From the NCBI GenBank assembly GCA_965198825.1, contig CBDAQB010000001.1:1116001-1180000 (forward strand): 64,000 nt of DNA, written 5' to 3'. Below the pieces are notes generated by a model, which saw only the letters and a program-made list of their open reading frames with translations, was not told the DNA's origin and did not search any database. Of this stretch, positions 16,843 to 25,908 are shown piece after piece (within the stretch, counting starts at the first letter, position 1; each line of letters opens with the position of its first letter). The position numbers and the translations under genes were made by a program. The stretch is from BOG-908 sp965198825 (GTDB lineage: Bacteria; Pseudomonadota; Alphaproteobacteria; Acetobacterales; Acetobacteraceae).

Positions 16843-17997
16843 CTATCTCTGCAAGCCGACCACGTGCCGCCCCGAGCGGCCGAGGTCGAGGTTGAAGCCG
16901 TCCTGACAGATCAGCTTACGCATCATGGCGTTCGTCGCATCGACGCCGGCGCGCCTGGTGTGCGTTTCCATGACGATCGTCCTGATGCCGGTGAGGTCCG
17001 CTTCCGTCAAAAGATCGGTCTCGCCGCCTTCGATGTCGCAAATCAGGACGGTTGCCTGGTGCTCGGCGATCTTGTCCTCGAGACAAATGGTCTGCACCTC
17101 GACCAACTCCGTAATGTCCTTCTCGCGATGATCAGCGAACAGGCGTGACGCCCAAAAATCCTTGGCGATACCAAACGGCACCAACGATTGCGCCAAGAGC
17201 GCACTGCGGCGGTTCGCCAGGACACCGACATGGCTTGCTATCTCCGACAGATCGTTCCGCGCAAAATTCGCCTGCGCATCACTGACGATCTGAGGATTGG
17301 CATCGAACGTAAGAACGTTCCCGGCACCCGCGATGGCAGCTGCCGTCATGGTGACGGCGCCGATGGCAGTGCCGACCTCCAGAACCCTGTCGCCATGCGC
17401 GACAAAGTCCCCCACGAGCTGGCGTTCGTGCAACTCGTAACGCCCGGTGCGCAGTGCCCTGACGACCGATTTGCCGTAGCGTACAGGAGGCGCGAACACA
17501 TCGAAGCCGCCGACCTGCACGATGTCCGCGTGCTCTGGCTTCAAAGACGAATGTTCATGCAGGAGAACGCCGAACACCTCGCACTCGCAGAAATCGAGGT
17601 AGTCCGTGGTTTCGAGTATCAGGCGAATGTGCCTCACGGCATATCCAGGAGCGAAATTCAGGAGGATCTGTCTATGGCCCACCACATCCGCCTGCTTCCG
17701 CAGCATGGTGTTCCATTTTTTGCCATCGAGCGATCCGGCGATGCGGATTTTCGTCAACCGCTCAAGACGGCTTTGCCGTGCATGCAACCTGATGGAGTCC
17801 ACCCTATGGGGACGCTCCAGATCCACCTGCCACCACGGACTCTTCTCACGCGCCGTATGGCAGAGCCCGCGTCGTGTCGAGCCATTATTCGCAAGCCGCG
17901 CAGCGGCTGCTTTGGTCTCCGCCATCGCCCATTCGCCAAGCGAACTCTGAGTGGCAGGCTTGTGCAGGGCAAGGTTCGTTCGCGCGGTCATATCCAT
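16843..17997 (-). CDS. Discoidin (F5/8C)-FkbM methyltransferase fusion
   Basis: Protein of 384 aa with two parts. Residues about 8-145 look like a galactose-binding-like F5/8 type C (discoidin) domain: NLALHKPATQSS, the hallmark WWQVDLERPHRVDSIRLH, then GSLDGKKW and VRHIRLILE. Residues about 165-380 are an FkbM-type SAM methyltransferase: VLEVGTAIGAVTMTAAAIAG (motif I), LTFDANPQ, and ICDIEGGE near the C-terminus. The discoidin module probably binds a sugar chain and presents it to the methyltransferase. No signal peptide, so it acts in the cytoplasm. It precedes, by strand order, nothing else on the minus strand until the neighbouring methyltransferase on the plus strand; the GT14 gene is 8 bp upstream, so they are probably cotranscribed. 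Confidence 0.82.
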   Translation of the reverse strand: MDMTARTNLALHKPATQSSLGEWAMAETKAAAARLANNGSTRRGLCHTAREKSPWWQVDLERPHRVDSIRLHARQSRLERLTKIRIAGSLDGKKWNTMLRKQADVVGHRQILLNFAPGYAVRHIRLILETTDYLDFCECEVFGVLLHEHSSLKPEHADIVQVGGFDVFAPPVRYGKSVVRALRTGRYELHERQLVGDFVAHGDRVLEVGTAIGAVTMTAAAIAGAGNVLTFDANPQIVSDAQANFARNDLSEIASHVGVLANRRSALLAQSLVPFGIAKDFWASRLFADHREKDITELVEVQTICLEDKIAEHQATVLICDIEGGETDLLTEADLTGIRTIVMETHTRRAGVDATNAMMRKLICQDGFNLDLGRSGRHVVGLQR

Positions 17998-18005
17998 CTC
18001 GCAGC

Positions 18006-19022
18006 CTACTCGTGTCGCTCTACCACGCTATCCTCCGAGGCTTCCTCCTCGAAAGCGTTTTCGCTGCCTGAAAGATACCGGACAACCGGCCCGTTGCCGG
18101 TGGCGAGCACCTGCTCTCCAGAGAGGCGCGCACCCAGAACACGATCCACCAGGCTGAGGCATCCATCGGAGAATTTGCGAAAAAACACGCATCCGGATCC
18201 CATGATGAAATCAAATTCCTGATCGGACCGGAAAACGTAAGGCATCGGCTTGCGGCTCCAGTCCGCGCCCATCATGGCGAACTCGCTCCTCGCCGCAGGA
18301 TCGACGATCTTCAGCAGGCAATGAAAGAACAACTCGTCCGGAATGGCGGTGAACCTCAACACTTCCTCGTAATCGGGATCGGCTTCCAGTTGCGCGAGCA
18401 TCCGCTCGAGCAAAGCGTCGGTCACGCTGAACCACTGGCGTCCCTTGAACACCCTGAAGCTGCGTGTGCGTTTCAGGCGCCTGACAGCCATCGCACGGCG
18501 CACCAGCGCGAAATCCTCCGGATCGAGATGCCGGTCGAGGTGCGTTCCCGGCTTGCTGAACGCGCCGATCGACGTATCGGGAAGGTAGATGCGTTCAATC
18601 CGCGCATAGCTCTTGTCACCCGGCAACTGCTCGACGAAACGCAAGGTGTGCGCTGGCCGCGGCAGGAGTTTCACCAGCGCCTCGTTGTCGATCAACGGCA
18701 GGCTATCGCCCGAAATCAGCGCATAGGCGGCGAACGGTCCCGCCGCCCGCGCCGCGCGGAACAGCGCGAGTTCCGCTTCGATCATGCTGTAGCCGCCCCA
18801 GAAAACCGATTGGCGTGCCTCGATGAACACGATCCTTCGCGTCGCCCCGATAGAGAAGCGCGCCATGTCCGCTTTGGCATCGAGGTGGCAGAACACCGTG
18901 ATCTGCGGATGGTCGAGCGCTTCCACCATCCGGTGAAAAACACCCGGGTTGGCGTGCGCCAGGATCAGCACAGCGAGCGTAGGCCTGTCGCTCGTGGAGC
19001 CGTCACTTGTGGGAGAGGGCAT
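18006..19022 (-). CDS. GT14-like (core-2/I-branching) glycosyltransferase
   Basis: Glycosyltransferase of about 338 aa from the beta-1,6-N-acetylglucosaminyltransferase-like family. The N-terminus LAVLILAHANPGVFHRMVEAL, then FCHLDAKADM, QSVFWGGYSMIEAEL and ALISGDSLPL, are typical of bacterial members. Acts in cytoplasm or at the membrane on an unknown surface glycan. The frame is open to an ATG at 19094, but the ATG at 19022 leaves room for a promoter against the divergent nadD (start 19120) and places the first beta-strand closer to the N-terminus; neither start has a convincing ribosome-binding site. Confidence 0.82.
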   Translation of the reverse strand: MPSPTSDGSTSDRPTLAVLILAHANPGVFHRMVEALDHPQITVFCHLDAKADMARFSIGATRRIVFIEARQSVFWGGYSMIEAELALFRAARAAGPFAAYALISGDSLPLIDNEALVKLLPRPAHTLRFVEQLPGDKSYARIERIYLPDTSIGAFSKPGTHLDRHLDPEDFALVRRAMAVRRLKRTRSFRVFKGRQWFSVTDALLERMLAQLEADPDYEEVLRFTAIPDELFFHCLLKIVDPAARSEFAMMGADWSRKPMPYVFRSDQEFDFIMGSGCVFFRKFSDGCLSLVDRVLGARLSGEQVLATGNGPVVRYLSGSENAFEEEASEDSVVERHE

Positions 19023-19119
19023 GATGGACGTGTCGGGTTTCCACACGGTGATGCGGTCGAGCGGGCAGGGGCTCCGCCAGACCTTGCCCACCATACCATC
19101 GGGCGTGCAAATCTAGCGC

Positions 19120-19845
19120 ATGACCAAGCCGCCCCGCTTCGGCGACAGCCGCCGGATGCGCATCGGCATCCTGGGCGGCAGCTTCAACCCCGCCCACGCC
19201 GGCCACATCCATTTCGCCACTACCGCGCTAAAACGCCTGCGTCTCGACCAGGTCTGGCTCTTGGTGTCCCCAGGCAACCCGCTGAAGGATGCCAACACCA
19301 TGGCGCCGCTTGCCAAACGCCTCGCCTTCGCCACTGCACGCGCCGCCGAAGCCGACCCCACCGGCCGGCGCATCATCGCCACCGATATCGAGCGCCACCT
19401 GAATACCCGCTACACGCGCGACACGCTGCGCGCGCTCCACACCCGCTTCCCGAAAATCCGCTTCGTCTGGCTCATGGGCGCAGACAACCTCACCCAACTG
19501 CCGCACTGGCGCGACTGGATGGGCATCGCCCGCCAAACGCCCTTTGCGATACTGCCCCGCCCACCCTACAATCATGCCGCCCTGGCAGGGCAGGCAGCGC
19601 ACCGTCTCGCACGATGGCGCCGCCGGTCCGCCGGAGCCGCCACGGTCGCAGGCGCTAAACCGCCCGCATGGGTCTTTCTGGGTGGCCGGGAAGATCCGTC
19701 GTCGGCCACAGAACTGCGCAAGCAGGCAGCCGGCGCCGCTTTGATACCAGGAGAACACCTATCGCCCGCAAACCAACCCCGCCGCCCGCCGAACCAGGCG
19801 CCGCCAAACCGGCTGCCAAGCGGCGCGTCCCCAAAGTCGCCGTAA
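19120..19845 (+). CDS. nadD: Nicotinate-nucleotide adenylyltransferase
   Basis: NAD biosynthesis enzyme that adenylylates nicotinate mononucleotide; 241 aa. The nucleotidyltransferase signature is GGSFNPAHAGHIHFA near residue 19, and the C-terminal ATP-binding ISSTxxR-like motif appears as SSATELRKQ. The final 25 residues (Pro-rich) are read out of frame from the start of rsfS and are probably incidental. An ATG at residue 13 is an alternative start. First gene of the classical nadD-rsfS-rlmH unit. Confidence 0.92.
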   Translation: MTKPPRFGDSRRMRIGILGGSFNPAHAGHIHFATTALKRLRLDQVWLLVSPGNPLKDANTMAPLAKRLAFATARAAEADPTGRRIIATDIERHLNTRYTRDTLRALHTRFPKIRFVWLMGADNLTQLPHWRDWMGIARQTPFAILPRPPYNHAALAGQAAHRLARWRRRSAGAATVAGAKPPAWVFLGGREDPSSATELRKQAAGAALIPGEHLSPANQPRRPPNQAPPNRLPSGASPKSP

Positions 19846-20297
19846 GCCTCGTCGAAGCGGCGAAATCCCCAGGCACACCGCGCAAGAAAGCCGCCGTCGC
19901 CGGCCCGCGCCGGGCAGCGCCCAAACGCGAAATGCAGGGTGACGCCGAAGCCCTCGACCGCCTGCAATCCGTCATCGTCACCAGCCTCGAGGACGACAAG
20001 GCCGAGGAAGTCACCGCCCTCGACCTCGCCGGCCGCGCCTCCTTCGCCGACCGCATGGTCATCGCCACCGGCCTCGCCGACCGCCAGATCGTCGCCATGG
20101 CCACCCACCTCGAGGAAAAGCTGCACGCCGCCGGCGTCAAGCGCGTACGAATCGAAGGCGCACACGGCTCGGACTGGGTCCTGATCGACGCAGGCGACAT
20201 CGTCATCCACCTCTTCAAGCCAGACGCCCGCGCCCTCTACGCGCTGGAGAAAATGTGGGGCGCGGAGTTCGACGAACCGGCCGTCCAAGCCGGCTGA
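19761..20297 (+). CDS. rsfS: Ribosomal silencing factor RsfS
   Basis: Iojap/RsfS family: binds L14 of the large ribosomal subunit and blocks subunit joining. The core is MQGDAEALDRLQSVIVTS through SDWVLIDAGDIVIHLF and LYALEKMWG. Start is uncertain. The core begins at an ATG at 19932 with no ribosome-binding site. Upstream, a Lys/Ala/Pro-rich, GC3-biased extension of about 57 residues is in frame and begins 7 nt after a clean AGGAG, where the codon is ATC (19761) rather than ATG. The only other in-frame ATG (19668) is deep inside nadD. I list the ATC-anchored boundary as the best-supported. Confidence 0.85.
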   Translation: MARKPTPPPAEPGAAKPAAKRRVPKVAVSLVEAAKSPGTPRKKAAVAGPRRAAPKREMQGDAEALDRLQSVIVTSLEDDKAEEVTALDLAGRASFADRMVIATGLADRQIVAMATHLEEKLHAAGVKRVRIEGAHGSDWVLIDAGDIVIHLFKPDARALYALEKMWGAEFDEPAVQAG

Positions 20298-20298
20298 T

Positions 20299-20754
20299 GT
20301 GCGCCTGATCGCCATAGGCAAGCTGCGTTCCGGACCCGAACGCGACCTCTTCGACCGCTACAACGACCGTCTCCGCCCCAAGCTCGTCGTCACCGAGCTT
20401 CCCGAAGCCACCGGCGCCCCCGCCGAAATCAAGCGCCGCGAAGGCGAAGCCATCCTCGCCGCCCTGCTCCCCCAATCGCGTGCCATCGCCCTGGACCTGG
20501 GCGCCGAGGCCCCCACCAGCGAAGCCCTCGCCAAACTCCTCGAAACCTGGCTGGCCACAGCCAAACCTCTCGCCTTTATGATAGGCGGCGCCGAAGGCCT
20601 CTCAGCTCCGGTCCTGGCCCGAGCCGATCACGCCCTATCCCTGGGCCCCCTGACCTGGCCCCACTTCCTGGTCCGCCCCCTCCTGGCCGAACAACTCTAC
20701 CGAGCCCGCTGCATAGCCACCGGCCACCCCTACCACCGCGCGGGCCGACCCTGA
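20299..20754 (+). CDS. rlmH: 23S rRNA pseudouridine-1915 N3-methyltransferase
   Basis: SPOUT-class methyltransferase RlmH, 151 aa, modifying helix 69 of 23S rRNA. Seen: MRLIAIGKLRSGPERDLFDRY at the N-terminus, FMIGGAEGLS (knot/SAM loop), and the C-terminal LLAEQLYRARCIATGHPYHR typical of the family. GTG start 1 bp after the rsfS stop, hence translationally coupled. Followed by a short dispersed repeat and a convergent transporter gene. Confidence 0.94.
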   Translation: MRLIAIGKLRSGPERDLFDRYNDRLRPKLVVTELPEATGAPAEIKRREGEAILAALLPQSRAIALDLGAEAPTSEALAKLLETWLATAKPLAFMIGGAEGLSAPVLARADHALSLGPLTWPHFLVRPLLAEQLYRARCIATGHPYHRAGRP

Positions 20755-20756
20755 AC

Positions 20757-20795
20757 TGTCATCACGAGGAGCCGCTTGGCGACGAAGCAATCCAG
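20757..20795. repeat. Short dispersed repeat (gaggagccgcttggcgacga), copy 1
   Basis: Shares an almost identical stretch of about 38 bp with 25909-25947 (tcattgcgaggagccgcttg-type sequence, then gcgacgaagcaatcc). The pattern resembles a widespread bacterial intergenic repeat (cattgcgagnnncgaagcnacgaagcaatc). This copy begins 2 bp after the rlmH stop. Confidence 0.75.
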
Positions 20796-20815
20796 AGCAA
20801 GTGCCGAGCCGGCGC

Positions 20816-22051
20816 CTACCCAAGCAACCCAGCCACCGCCCCACTCAAACAAGTCGCCACCGTGCCGGACAAGATAGACCGCAACCCCAGCGCCACGATC
20901 TCCCCGCGGCGCTCAGGCACCATGGCCCCCATCCCTCCAATCATAATCCCCAAGCTGCCAAAATTCGCAAAGCCGCACAGCGAGAAAATGACAATCAACC
21001 GCGCATGCGCCGACAACGTCCCAGCCGGCAGCCCAGCCAGCTGCAAGTAGGCGACAAATTCGTTCAGAACCGTCTTCACGCTCATCAGCGAAGCAACCGT
21101 CCCGGTCTCGCGCCAATCCACGCCCATCAGCCACATCACCGGCCTGAACGGATAAGCCACCAACCCCTGCAACGTCAGCGGATCGCCACTCCCATGCGGC
21201 AGCGCAGCCAGAAAAATATTCACCAGACTCACCAAAGCCACCGTCACCAGCAGCGTCGTCACAATACCCACCAGCGGCGCCACCCCCTCTGCCGTGCCGC
21301 GCGCCAGCGCATCCATCACGCTCGCCGGACGCTCCTTCGCCAACGAAGCCGCATCCGTTTCGCTGGCCCCGAAAGGCACCAGCAACGCCGCCACGGACAA
21401 AGCCGCGGGCGTGCTGATCACGCTCGCCACCAAAATCAAGCTCAACGCATCCGGCATCACCGGCGACAAAACCGTCGCGTAAAGCACCATCATCGTGCCC
21501 GCGACGCCCGCCATCCCGCAACTCATCAAGGCAAACAATTCACCCCTCTGCAGCCGCGCCAAGTAGGGCCGTATCAGCAAAGGTGCCTCGATCATGCCGA
21601 GAAAAATATGCACGGCCGCCCCAAGCGCCAGCGCGCCGCCAATCCCCAAGGTCCGCCGCAACACCCAGGCAAAAGCGTTGGTCAAAAGCTGCAACAAACC
21701 CAAATACAGCAGCAACGAACTCAGCGCGCTGATGACCAGCACCAGCGGCAGGATCTTGAACGCCAGCACCAGGCTTGCGCCAGGATGCGTCTCTACAAAC
21801 GGCAAAGGCCCACCGCCCAGATAGCCAAAAACGAACGCTGTCCCCGCATCGGTCGCCCGCTGCAACGCATCCATCGCATGGTCCAGCACCAGCACCACGC
21901 CGCGCGCCGACGCCGAGTGCAGCAGGATCATTACCAGCACCACCTGCAACAACAGGCCGCCAATTACGACGCGCCAGGGTATTTGGCGCCTGTCTTCGCT
22001 GAGCGTCCAGCACAGGGCTAGAAGAAGAGGAATCCCTAGGAGGGCTTGCAC
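20816..22051 (-). CDS. Concentrative nucleoside transporter (CNT/NupC family)
   Basis: Polytopic inner-membrane symporter of about 412 aa. Family landmarks include ILPLVLVISALSSLLLYLG, AAVHIFLGMIEAPLLIRPYL (the first substrate-binding EAP-type motif), FALMSCGMAGVAGTMMVLY and, late, LNEFVAYLQLAG with ARLIVIFSLCGFANFGSLGI. Imports nucleosides using an ion gradient. The frame is open back into the palindromic repeat (MLLFFKKEVF), but that N-terminus is repeat-encoded; the GTG at 22051 places the start just before TM1. Transcribed after gabT with a repeat between. Confidence 0.88.
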   Translation of the reverse strand: MQALLGIPLLLALCWTLSEDRRQIPWRVVIGGLLLQVVLVMILLHSASARGVVLVLDHAMDALQRATDAGTAFVFGYLGGGPLPFVETHPGASLVLAFKILPLVLVISALSSLLLYLGLLQLLTNAFAWVLRRTLGIGGALALGAAVHIFLGMIEAPLLIRPYLARLQRGELFALMSCGMAGVAGTMMVLYATVLSPVMPDALSLILVASVISTPAALSVAALLVPFGASETDAASLAKERPASVMDALARGTAEGVAPLVGIVTTLLVTVALVSLVNIFLAALPHGSGDPLTLQGLVAYPFRPVMWLMGVDWRETGTVASLMSVKTVLNEFVAYLQLAGLPAGTLSAHARLIVIFSLCGFANFGSLGIMIGGMGAMVPERRGEIVALGLRSILSGTVATCLSGAVAGLLG

Positions 22052-22053
22052 CG

Positions 22054-22180
22054 CTAGGAAAACTTCTTTTTTGAAAAAAAGAAGCAAAAAACTTTTGCGA
22101 CCTGGGACCGAGATTGCGGAAGTGCCGGGCGAATAAAAGTTTTTTGGTTCTTTTTTTCAAAAAAGAACTCCCTTTCTTTC
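22054..22180. repeat. Double-palindrome repeat, copy 3 (full)
   Basis: Arms at about 22061-22100 and 22135-22170, centre cctgggaccgagattgcgg. Fits exactly between the gabT stop (22182) and the transporter start (22051) on the same strand, so it could attenuate readthrough from gabT. Confidence 0.9.
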
Positions 22181-22181
22181 A

Positions 22182-23465
22182 TCAAACCCGCAGAGCCCGT
22201 TCCAACATCCCAAGCCCCTCATCCAGCACATCATCCTGGACAGTCAAAGGCACCAAAACCCGAATCACGTTTCCATAAACTCCGCAGGACAACAGGATCA
22301 GCCCTTCCTTCACCGCCTGAGCGGTCACCCGCCGCGTCGCCTCCGCATCCGGCTCCGACCCGCCGCGATCCTTGAATATCTCGAACCCGATCATCGCACC
22401 CGGCCCTCGAATGGCCCCGATAGGCAACGTATCGTTGCGATGCGCCAGCGCCGTCAGCCGCTCCTTGATACGTCCCCCGATCGCATCGGCGCGCGCCAGC
22501 AAACCCTCGTCTGCGATGACGTCCAGCACGGTGAGCGCCGCCGCACACGCGATCGGGCTGCCCGCATAAGTGCCGCCCAATCCACCTGGCTCGGCCGCCT
22601 GCATGATCGCCTCGCGCCCTATGACGCCAGCCAGCGGAAACCCGCCTGCGAGCGATTTCGCCACCGTCACCAGGTCCGGCTGCACCCCACTATGCTCGAT
22701 GCCGAACATCTTGCCTGTGCGCGCGAAACCCGACTGCACTTCGTCAGCAATCAGCAAAATCCCATGCTGGTCGCAGATCTTCCGCAACCCCAGAAGCAAC
22801 TCGTCGGGCGCCTGATAGAACCCGCCTTCGCCCTGAATGGGCTCCACAATGATCGCCGCCACACGCGACGGCTCGATATCCGCGCGGAACAAAAACTCCA
22901 GCGCCCTGAAGCTATCCTCCACCGTCACGCCGTGGTGCTCGATAGGGAAGGGGAGGTGATAGATCTCCGGCGGAAACGGCCCGAACCCGCGTTTGTAGGG
23001 CAGCGTCTTCCCGGTCATGGCACTGGTCAGGATGGTGCGGCCATGGAACGCCCCGGTGAAAGCGATGATCCCGGGCCGCCCCGTCGCAGCGCGCGCGATC
23101 TTCACAGAATTCTCCACCGCCTCCGCGCCCGTCGTGAAAAAAATCGTCCGCGCCGATCCCTCGAAAGGTGCGAGCGCATTCAACCGCTCCGCTAATTCGA
23201 CATAGGGCTCGTAAGCCACCACCTGCACACAGGTATGGGTGAACCGGCTCATCTGTTCGGTCGCCGCCGCAATCACCCGCGGATGACAGTGCCCGGTATT
23301 GAGCACCGCAATCCCGCCTGCGAAATCGATGAACCGCCGTCCCTCGACGTCCCACAATTCCGAGTTCAGTGCCCGCTCTGCATAGAGCGTGGTGGCGTGC
23401 GTCAGCGCCCGCGGCACCGCCGCCTGGCGCCGGGCGAAGAGGGCGGCATTGGTCTGCGTATCCAT
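22182..23465 (-). CDS. gabT: 4-aminobutyrate-2-oxoglutarate aminotransferase
   Basis: PLP-dependent class III aminotransferase, about 427 aa. Features: RFIDFAGGIAVLNTGHCHPRV, the PLP phosphate loop FFTTGAEAVENSVKIAR, AFHGRT, the cofactor aspartate in LLIADEVQSGFARTG, and the Schiff-base lysine in VTVAKSLAGGFPLAG. EPIQGEGGF is typical of GABA/ornithine-type enzymes; overall length and motif spacing favour GabT. Converts GABA and 2-oxoglutarate to succinate semialdehyde and glutamate. The ATG at 23465 gives the family-standard N-terminus. No gabD is adjacent, so the exact omega-amino donor is not certain. Confidence 0.88.
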   Translation of the reverse strand: MDTQTNAALFARRQAAVPRALTHATTLYAERALNSELWDVEGRRFIDFAGGIAVLNTGHCHPRVIAAATEQMSRFTHTCVQVVAYEPYVELAERLNALAPFEGSARTIFFTTGAEAVENSVKIARAATGRPGIIAFTGAFHGRTILTSAMTGKTLPYKRGFGPFPPEIYHLPFPIEHHGVTVEDSFRALEFLFRADIEPSRVAAIIVEPIQGEGGFYQAPDELLLGLRKICDQHGILLIADEVQSGFARTGKMFGIEHSGVQPDLVTVAKSLAGGFPLAGVIGREAIMQAAEPGGLGGTYAGSPIACAAALTVLDVIADEGLLARADAIGGRIKERLTALAHRNDTLPIGAIRGPGAMIGFEIFKDRGGSEPDAEATRRVTAQAVKEGLILLSCGVYGNVIRVLVPLTVQDDVLDEGLGMLERALRV

Positions 23466-23582
23466 GGTCTTGTCGCGTTTTCCGGATGAAAGGGCGTGGC
23501 ATCCATAGCACACGCCGAAATCCCGTCGATGCGGCGAGCAATCGCCCTTGATTTTCGCTCTTCGTTACGTCATGCCACAGCC

Positions 23583-24269
23583 ATGGCACGCTCCGGTTGC
23601 AAGATCCTGTTGATGCTGCTGATCGGCGTGGTCCTGGTCGCGCCTCAGGCGAAGGCCCAGAACCTGACAGGCATGACGTCGCTCGCGACCGGCCAGGCGT
23701 TGCCGCCATCCATGGCCCGCGACCTCTACGTCTCGAAGGTGCTCGAGGAAGCCCGCGCCCAGGGCGTTCCGCCCGCCCTCGCAGACGCCGTCGCCACAGT
23801 CGAAAGCGGCTACAACGCGCTCGCCCGCGGCACCTCCGGCGAGGTGGGCCTGATGCAGATCCTTCCCAACACCGCTGCGATGCTCGGCTTCACCGGCTCC
23901 GTTTCCGAGCTTTTCGTGCCTCCCACCAACATCCACTACGGTGTCGCCTATCTGGCACGCGCCTGGGCGATGAGCGGCGGCAGCGTCTGCCGCGCACTCA
24001 TGAAATACCGCGCCGGCTGGGGTCAGGAGGGCTTCTCCCCCCTCTCCATCAGCTACTGCGCCCGCGCCAGCGCCTATCTCGACAGCCAAGGCATCGTCCT
24101 GGCCGACGCAGACATGCCCGACCCCGCCCCAGCCACCGCCGCCAAATCCGACCCCTACGCCATAGCGGTCGCCCCCGCCCTGGTTGCCCAAAACGCCGCC
24201 TTCGTCACAGCCATCCGCTCCCACGTGACCGTCCCGCAGGGCCGCGCCGCTCGCCGGAAACATTCGTAA
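23583..24269 (+). CDS. Secreted SLT-type lytic transglycosylase
   Basis: Exported murein hydrolase of about 228 aa: signal peptide CKILLMLLIGVVLVAPQAKA, then an SLT domain with the catalytic glutamate in VATVESGYNALARG and the following GEVGLMQILPNTAAMLG, and the later ALMKYRAGWG. Cleaves the MurNAc-GlcNAc bond with 1,6-anhydro formation. I chose the ATG at 23583 because earlier in-frame ATGs would put 30 polar residues before the signal peptide. The C-terminal 45 residues are low-complexity Ala/Pro-rich. Confidence 0.87.
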   Translation: MARSGCKILLMLLIGVVLVAPQAKAQNLTGMTSLATGQALPPSMARDLYVSKVLEEARAQGVPPALADAVATVESGYNALARGTSGEVGLMQILPNTAAMLGFTGSVSELFVPPTNIHYGVAYLARAWAMSGGSVCRALMKYRAGWGQEGFSPLSISYCARASAYLDSQGIVLADADMPDPAPATAAKSDPYAIAVAPALVAQNAAFVTAIRSHVTVPQGRAARRKHS

Positions 24270-24379
24270 TCAGGCTTGGACTCCGTGTCTTAGTGGTTGA
24301 TCTAGCGATATACCCGCTCAGCTAAGACCAACGTACAGCCCCGCACCGCCATGGCGCCCGGGGCGAACAAGGAGCCTCC

Positions 24380-25903
24380 ATGCCCATCCCGCGTCCCGTC
24401 ATGCTGCTCATTCTCGACGGCTTCGGCTGGCGCGAGGACCAGGCGGACAATGCCGTGGCGCTGGCCGCCACCCCGAACTTCGACCGCCTCTGGAAAGCCG
24501 GCCCCCACGCCTTCCTCCACACCAGCGGCAGCGACGTCGGCCTTCCCGTCGGCCAGATGGGCAACTCCGAAGTGGGCCACCTCAACATCGGCGCCGGCCG
24601 CGTCGTCCGCCAGGAACTCGCCCGCATCGGTGCCGCCATCGACGACGGCAGCATCGCCGAAGCCCCGGCCCTGCTTCACCTCATCGATGTCGCCCGACGC
24701 TCAGGCGGCACCTGCCACCTGCTCGGCCTGGTCTCGGACGGCGGCGTCCACTCTCACCAGGAACACGGTGTGGCGCTCGCACGCGTCCTGGCCGAAGCCG
24801 GCATCCCCACCGCCGTCCACGTGCTGACCGATGGCCGCGACACCGCCCCCAGCAGCGCCGCCGGCTACATCGAGGATTTCGCAGCCCAGCTCCCGCCATC
24901 GGCCACCATCGCGACAGTCAGCGGCCGCTACTACGCCATGGACCGCGACCACCGCTGGGACCGAGTCCATCGCGCCTGGTCAGCCATCGCGCTCGCGGAA
25001 GGCGACCGCTTTGCCACCGCGCAGGAAGCCATCGCCGCCGCCTACGCCCAGCAGGTCACCGACGAATTCATCGTCCCCAGCGTCATTGGCCCCCACCAGG
25101 GCATGCGCCAGGGCGACGTCCTCCTCAGCTTCAACTTCCGCGCCGACCGCATGCGCGAACTCCTGGCAGCCCTGCTCGAGGAGAGCTTCGACGGCTTTCC
25201 CCGCCCCGACGTGGTCCTTCCTTCGGCGGCAGTCGGCATGACCCAATACAGTGAAGAACTGTCAGCCAGCATGGGCGCGATCTTCGCCCCGATCCCGCTT
25301 CACCGCATCCTCGGCGAAGTCGTCGCCGACGCCGGCCGAACCCAGCTCCGCATGGCCGAAACCGAGAAATACCCTCACGTCACCTACTTCCTGAACGGCG
25401 GCGAGGAGACCCCCTACAAGGGCGAGGACCGCATCATGGTCCCGTCTCCCAAAGTCGCCACCTACGACCTGCAGCCGGAAATGTCGGCCCCCGAACTCAC
25501 CGACCGCGCCGTCGAAGCCATCGACTCGGCGAAATACGACCTGATCGTCATGAACTTCGCCAATCCCGACATGGTCGGCCATACGGGCAGCCTGCCCGCC
25601 GCAATCAAAGCCGTCGAAACCGTGGACACCGGCCTCGGCCGTATCGCCGACGCCATCGCCCGCCAGGGCGGCGCCCTCCTCGTCACCGCCGACCATGGCA
25701 ACGCCGAACTGATGCGCGACCCCGACACCCACGCCCCCCATACCGCGCACACCACCAACCCGGTCCCTGTCTTCCTCTCCGCCCCCAGCCAGGCCGGCCT
25801 GCACGACGGCCGCCTCGCCGACCTGGCCCCAACCCTCCTGGACCTCATGGACCTCGACCAGCCGGAAGAAATGACGGGCACCTCCCTGATCCGCCCCACC
25901 TGA
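24380..25903 (+). CDS. gpmI: 2,3-bisphosphoglycerate-independent phosphoglycerate mutase
   Basis: Glycolytic enzyme interconverting 3- and 2-phosphoglycerate, 507 aa. Alkaline-phosphatase fold motifs: PVMLLILDGFGW (metal Asp), QMGNSEVGHLNIGAGR (catalytic Ser), VLTDGRDTAPSSA, and the C-terminal metal site NFANPDMVGHTG and LLVTADHGNAE. AAGGAG lies 6 nt before the ATG. The 110 bp before it hold a degenerate copy of the aagatcaacca repeat end (24282-24302). The downstream neighbour is the envC-like gene, as in many alphaproteobacteria. Confidence 0.95.
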   Translation: MPIPRPVMLLILDGFGWREDQADNAVALAATPNFDRLWKAGPHAFLHTSGSDVGLPVGQMGNSEVGHLNIGAGRVVRQELARIGAAIDDGSIAEAPALLHLIDVARRSGGTCHLLGLVSDGGVHSHQEHGVALARVLAEAGIPTAVHVLTDGRDTAPSSAAGYIEDFAAQLPPSATIATVSGRYYAMDRDHRWDRVHRAWSAIALAEGDRFATAQEAIAAAYAQQVTDEFIVPSVIGPHQGMRQGDVLLSFNFRADRMRELLAALLEESFDGFPRPDVVLPSAAVGMTQYSEELSASMGAIFAPIPLHRILGEVVADAGRTQLRMAETEKYPHVTYFLNGGEETPYKGEDRIMVPSPKVATYDLQPEMSAPELTDRAVEAIDSAKYDLIVMNFANPDMVGHTGSLPAAIKAVETVDTGLGRIADAIARQGGALLVTADHGNAELMRDPDTHAPHTAHTTNPVPVFLSAPSQAGLHDGRLADLAPTLLDLMDLDQPEEMTGTSLIRPT

Positions 25904-25908
25904 ACCCT

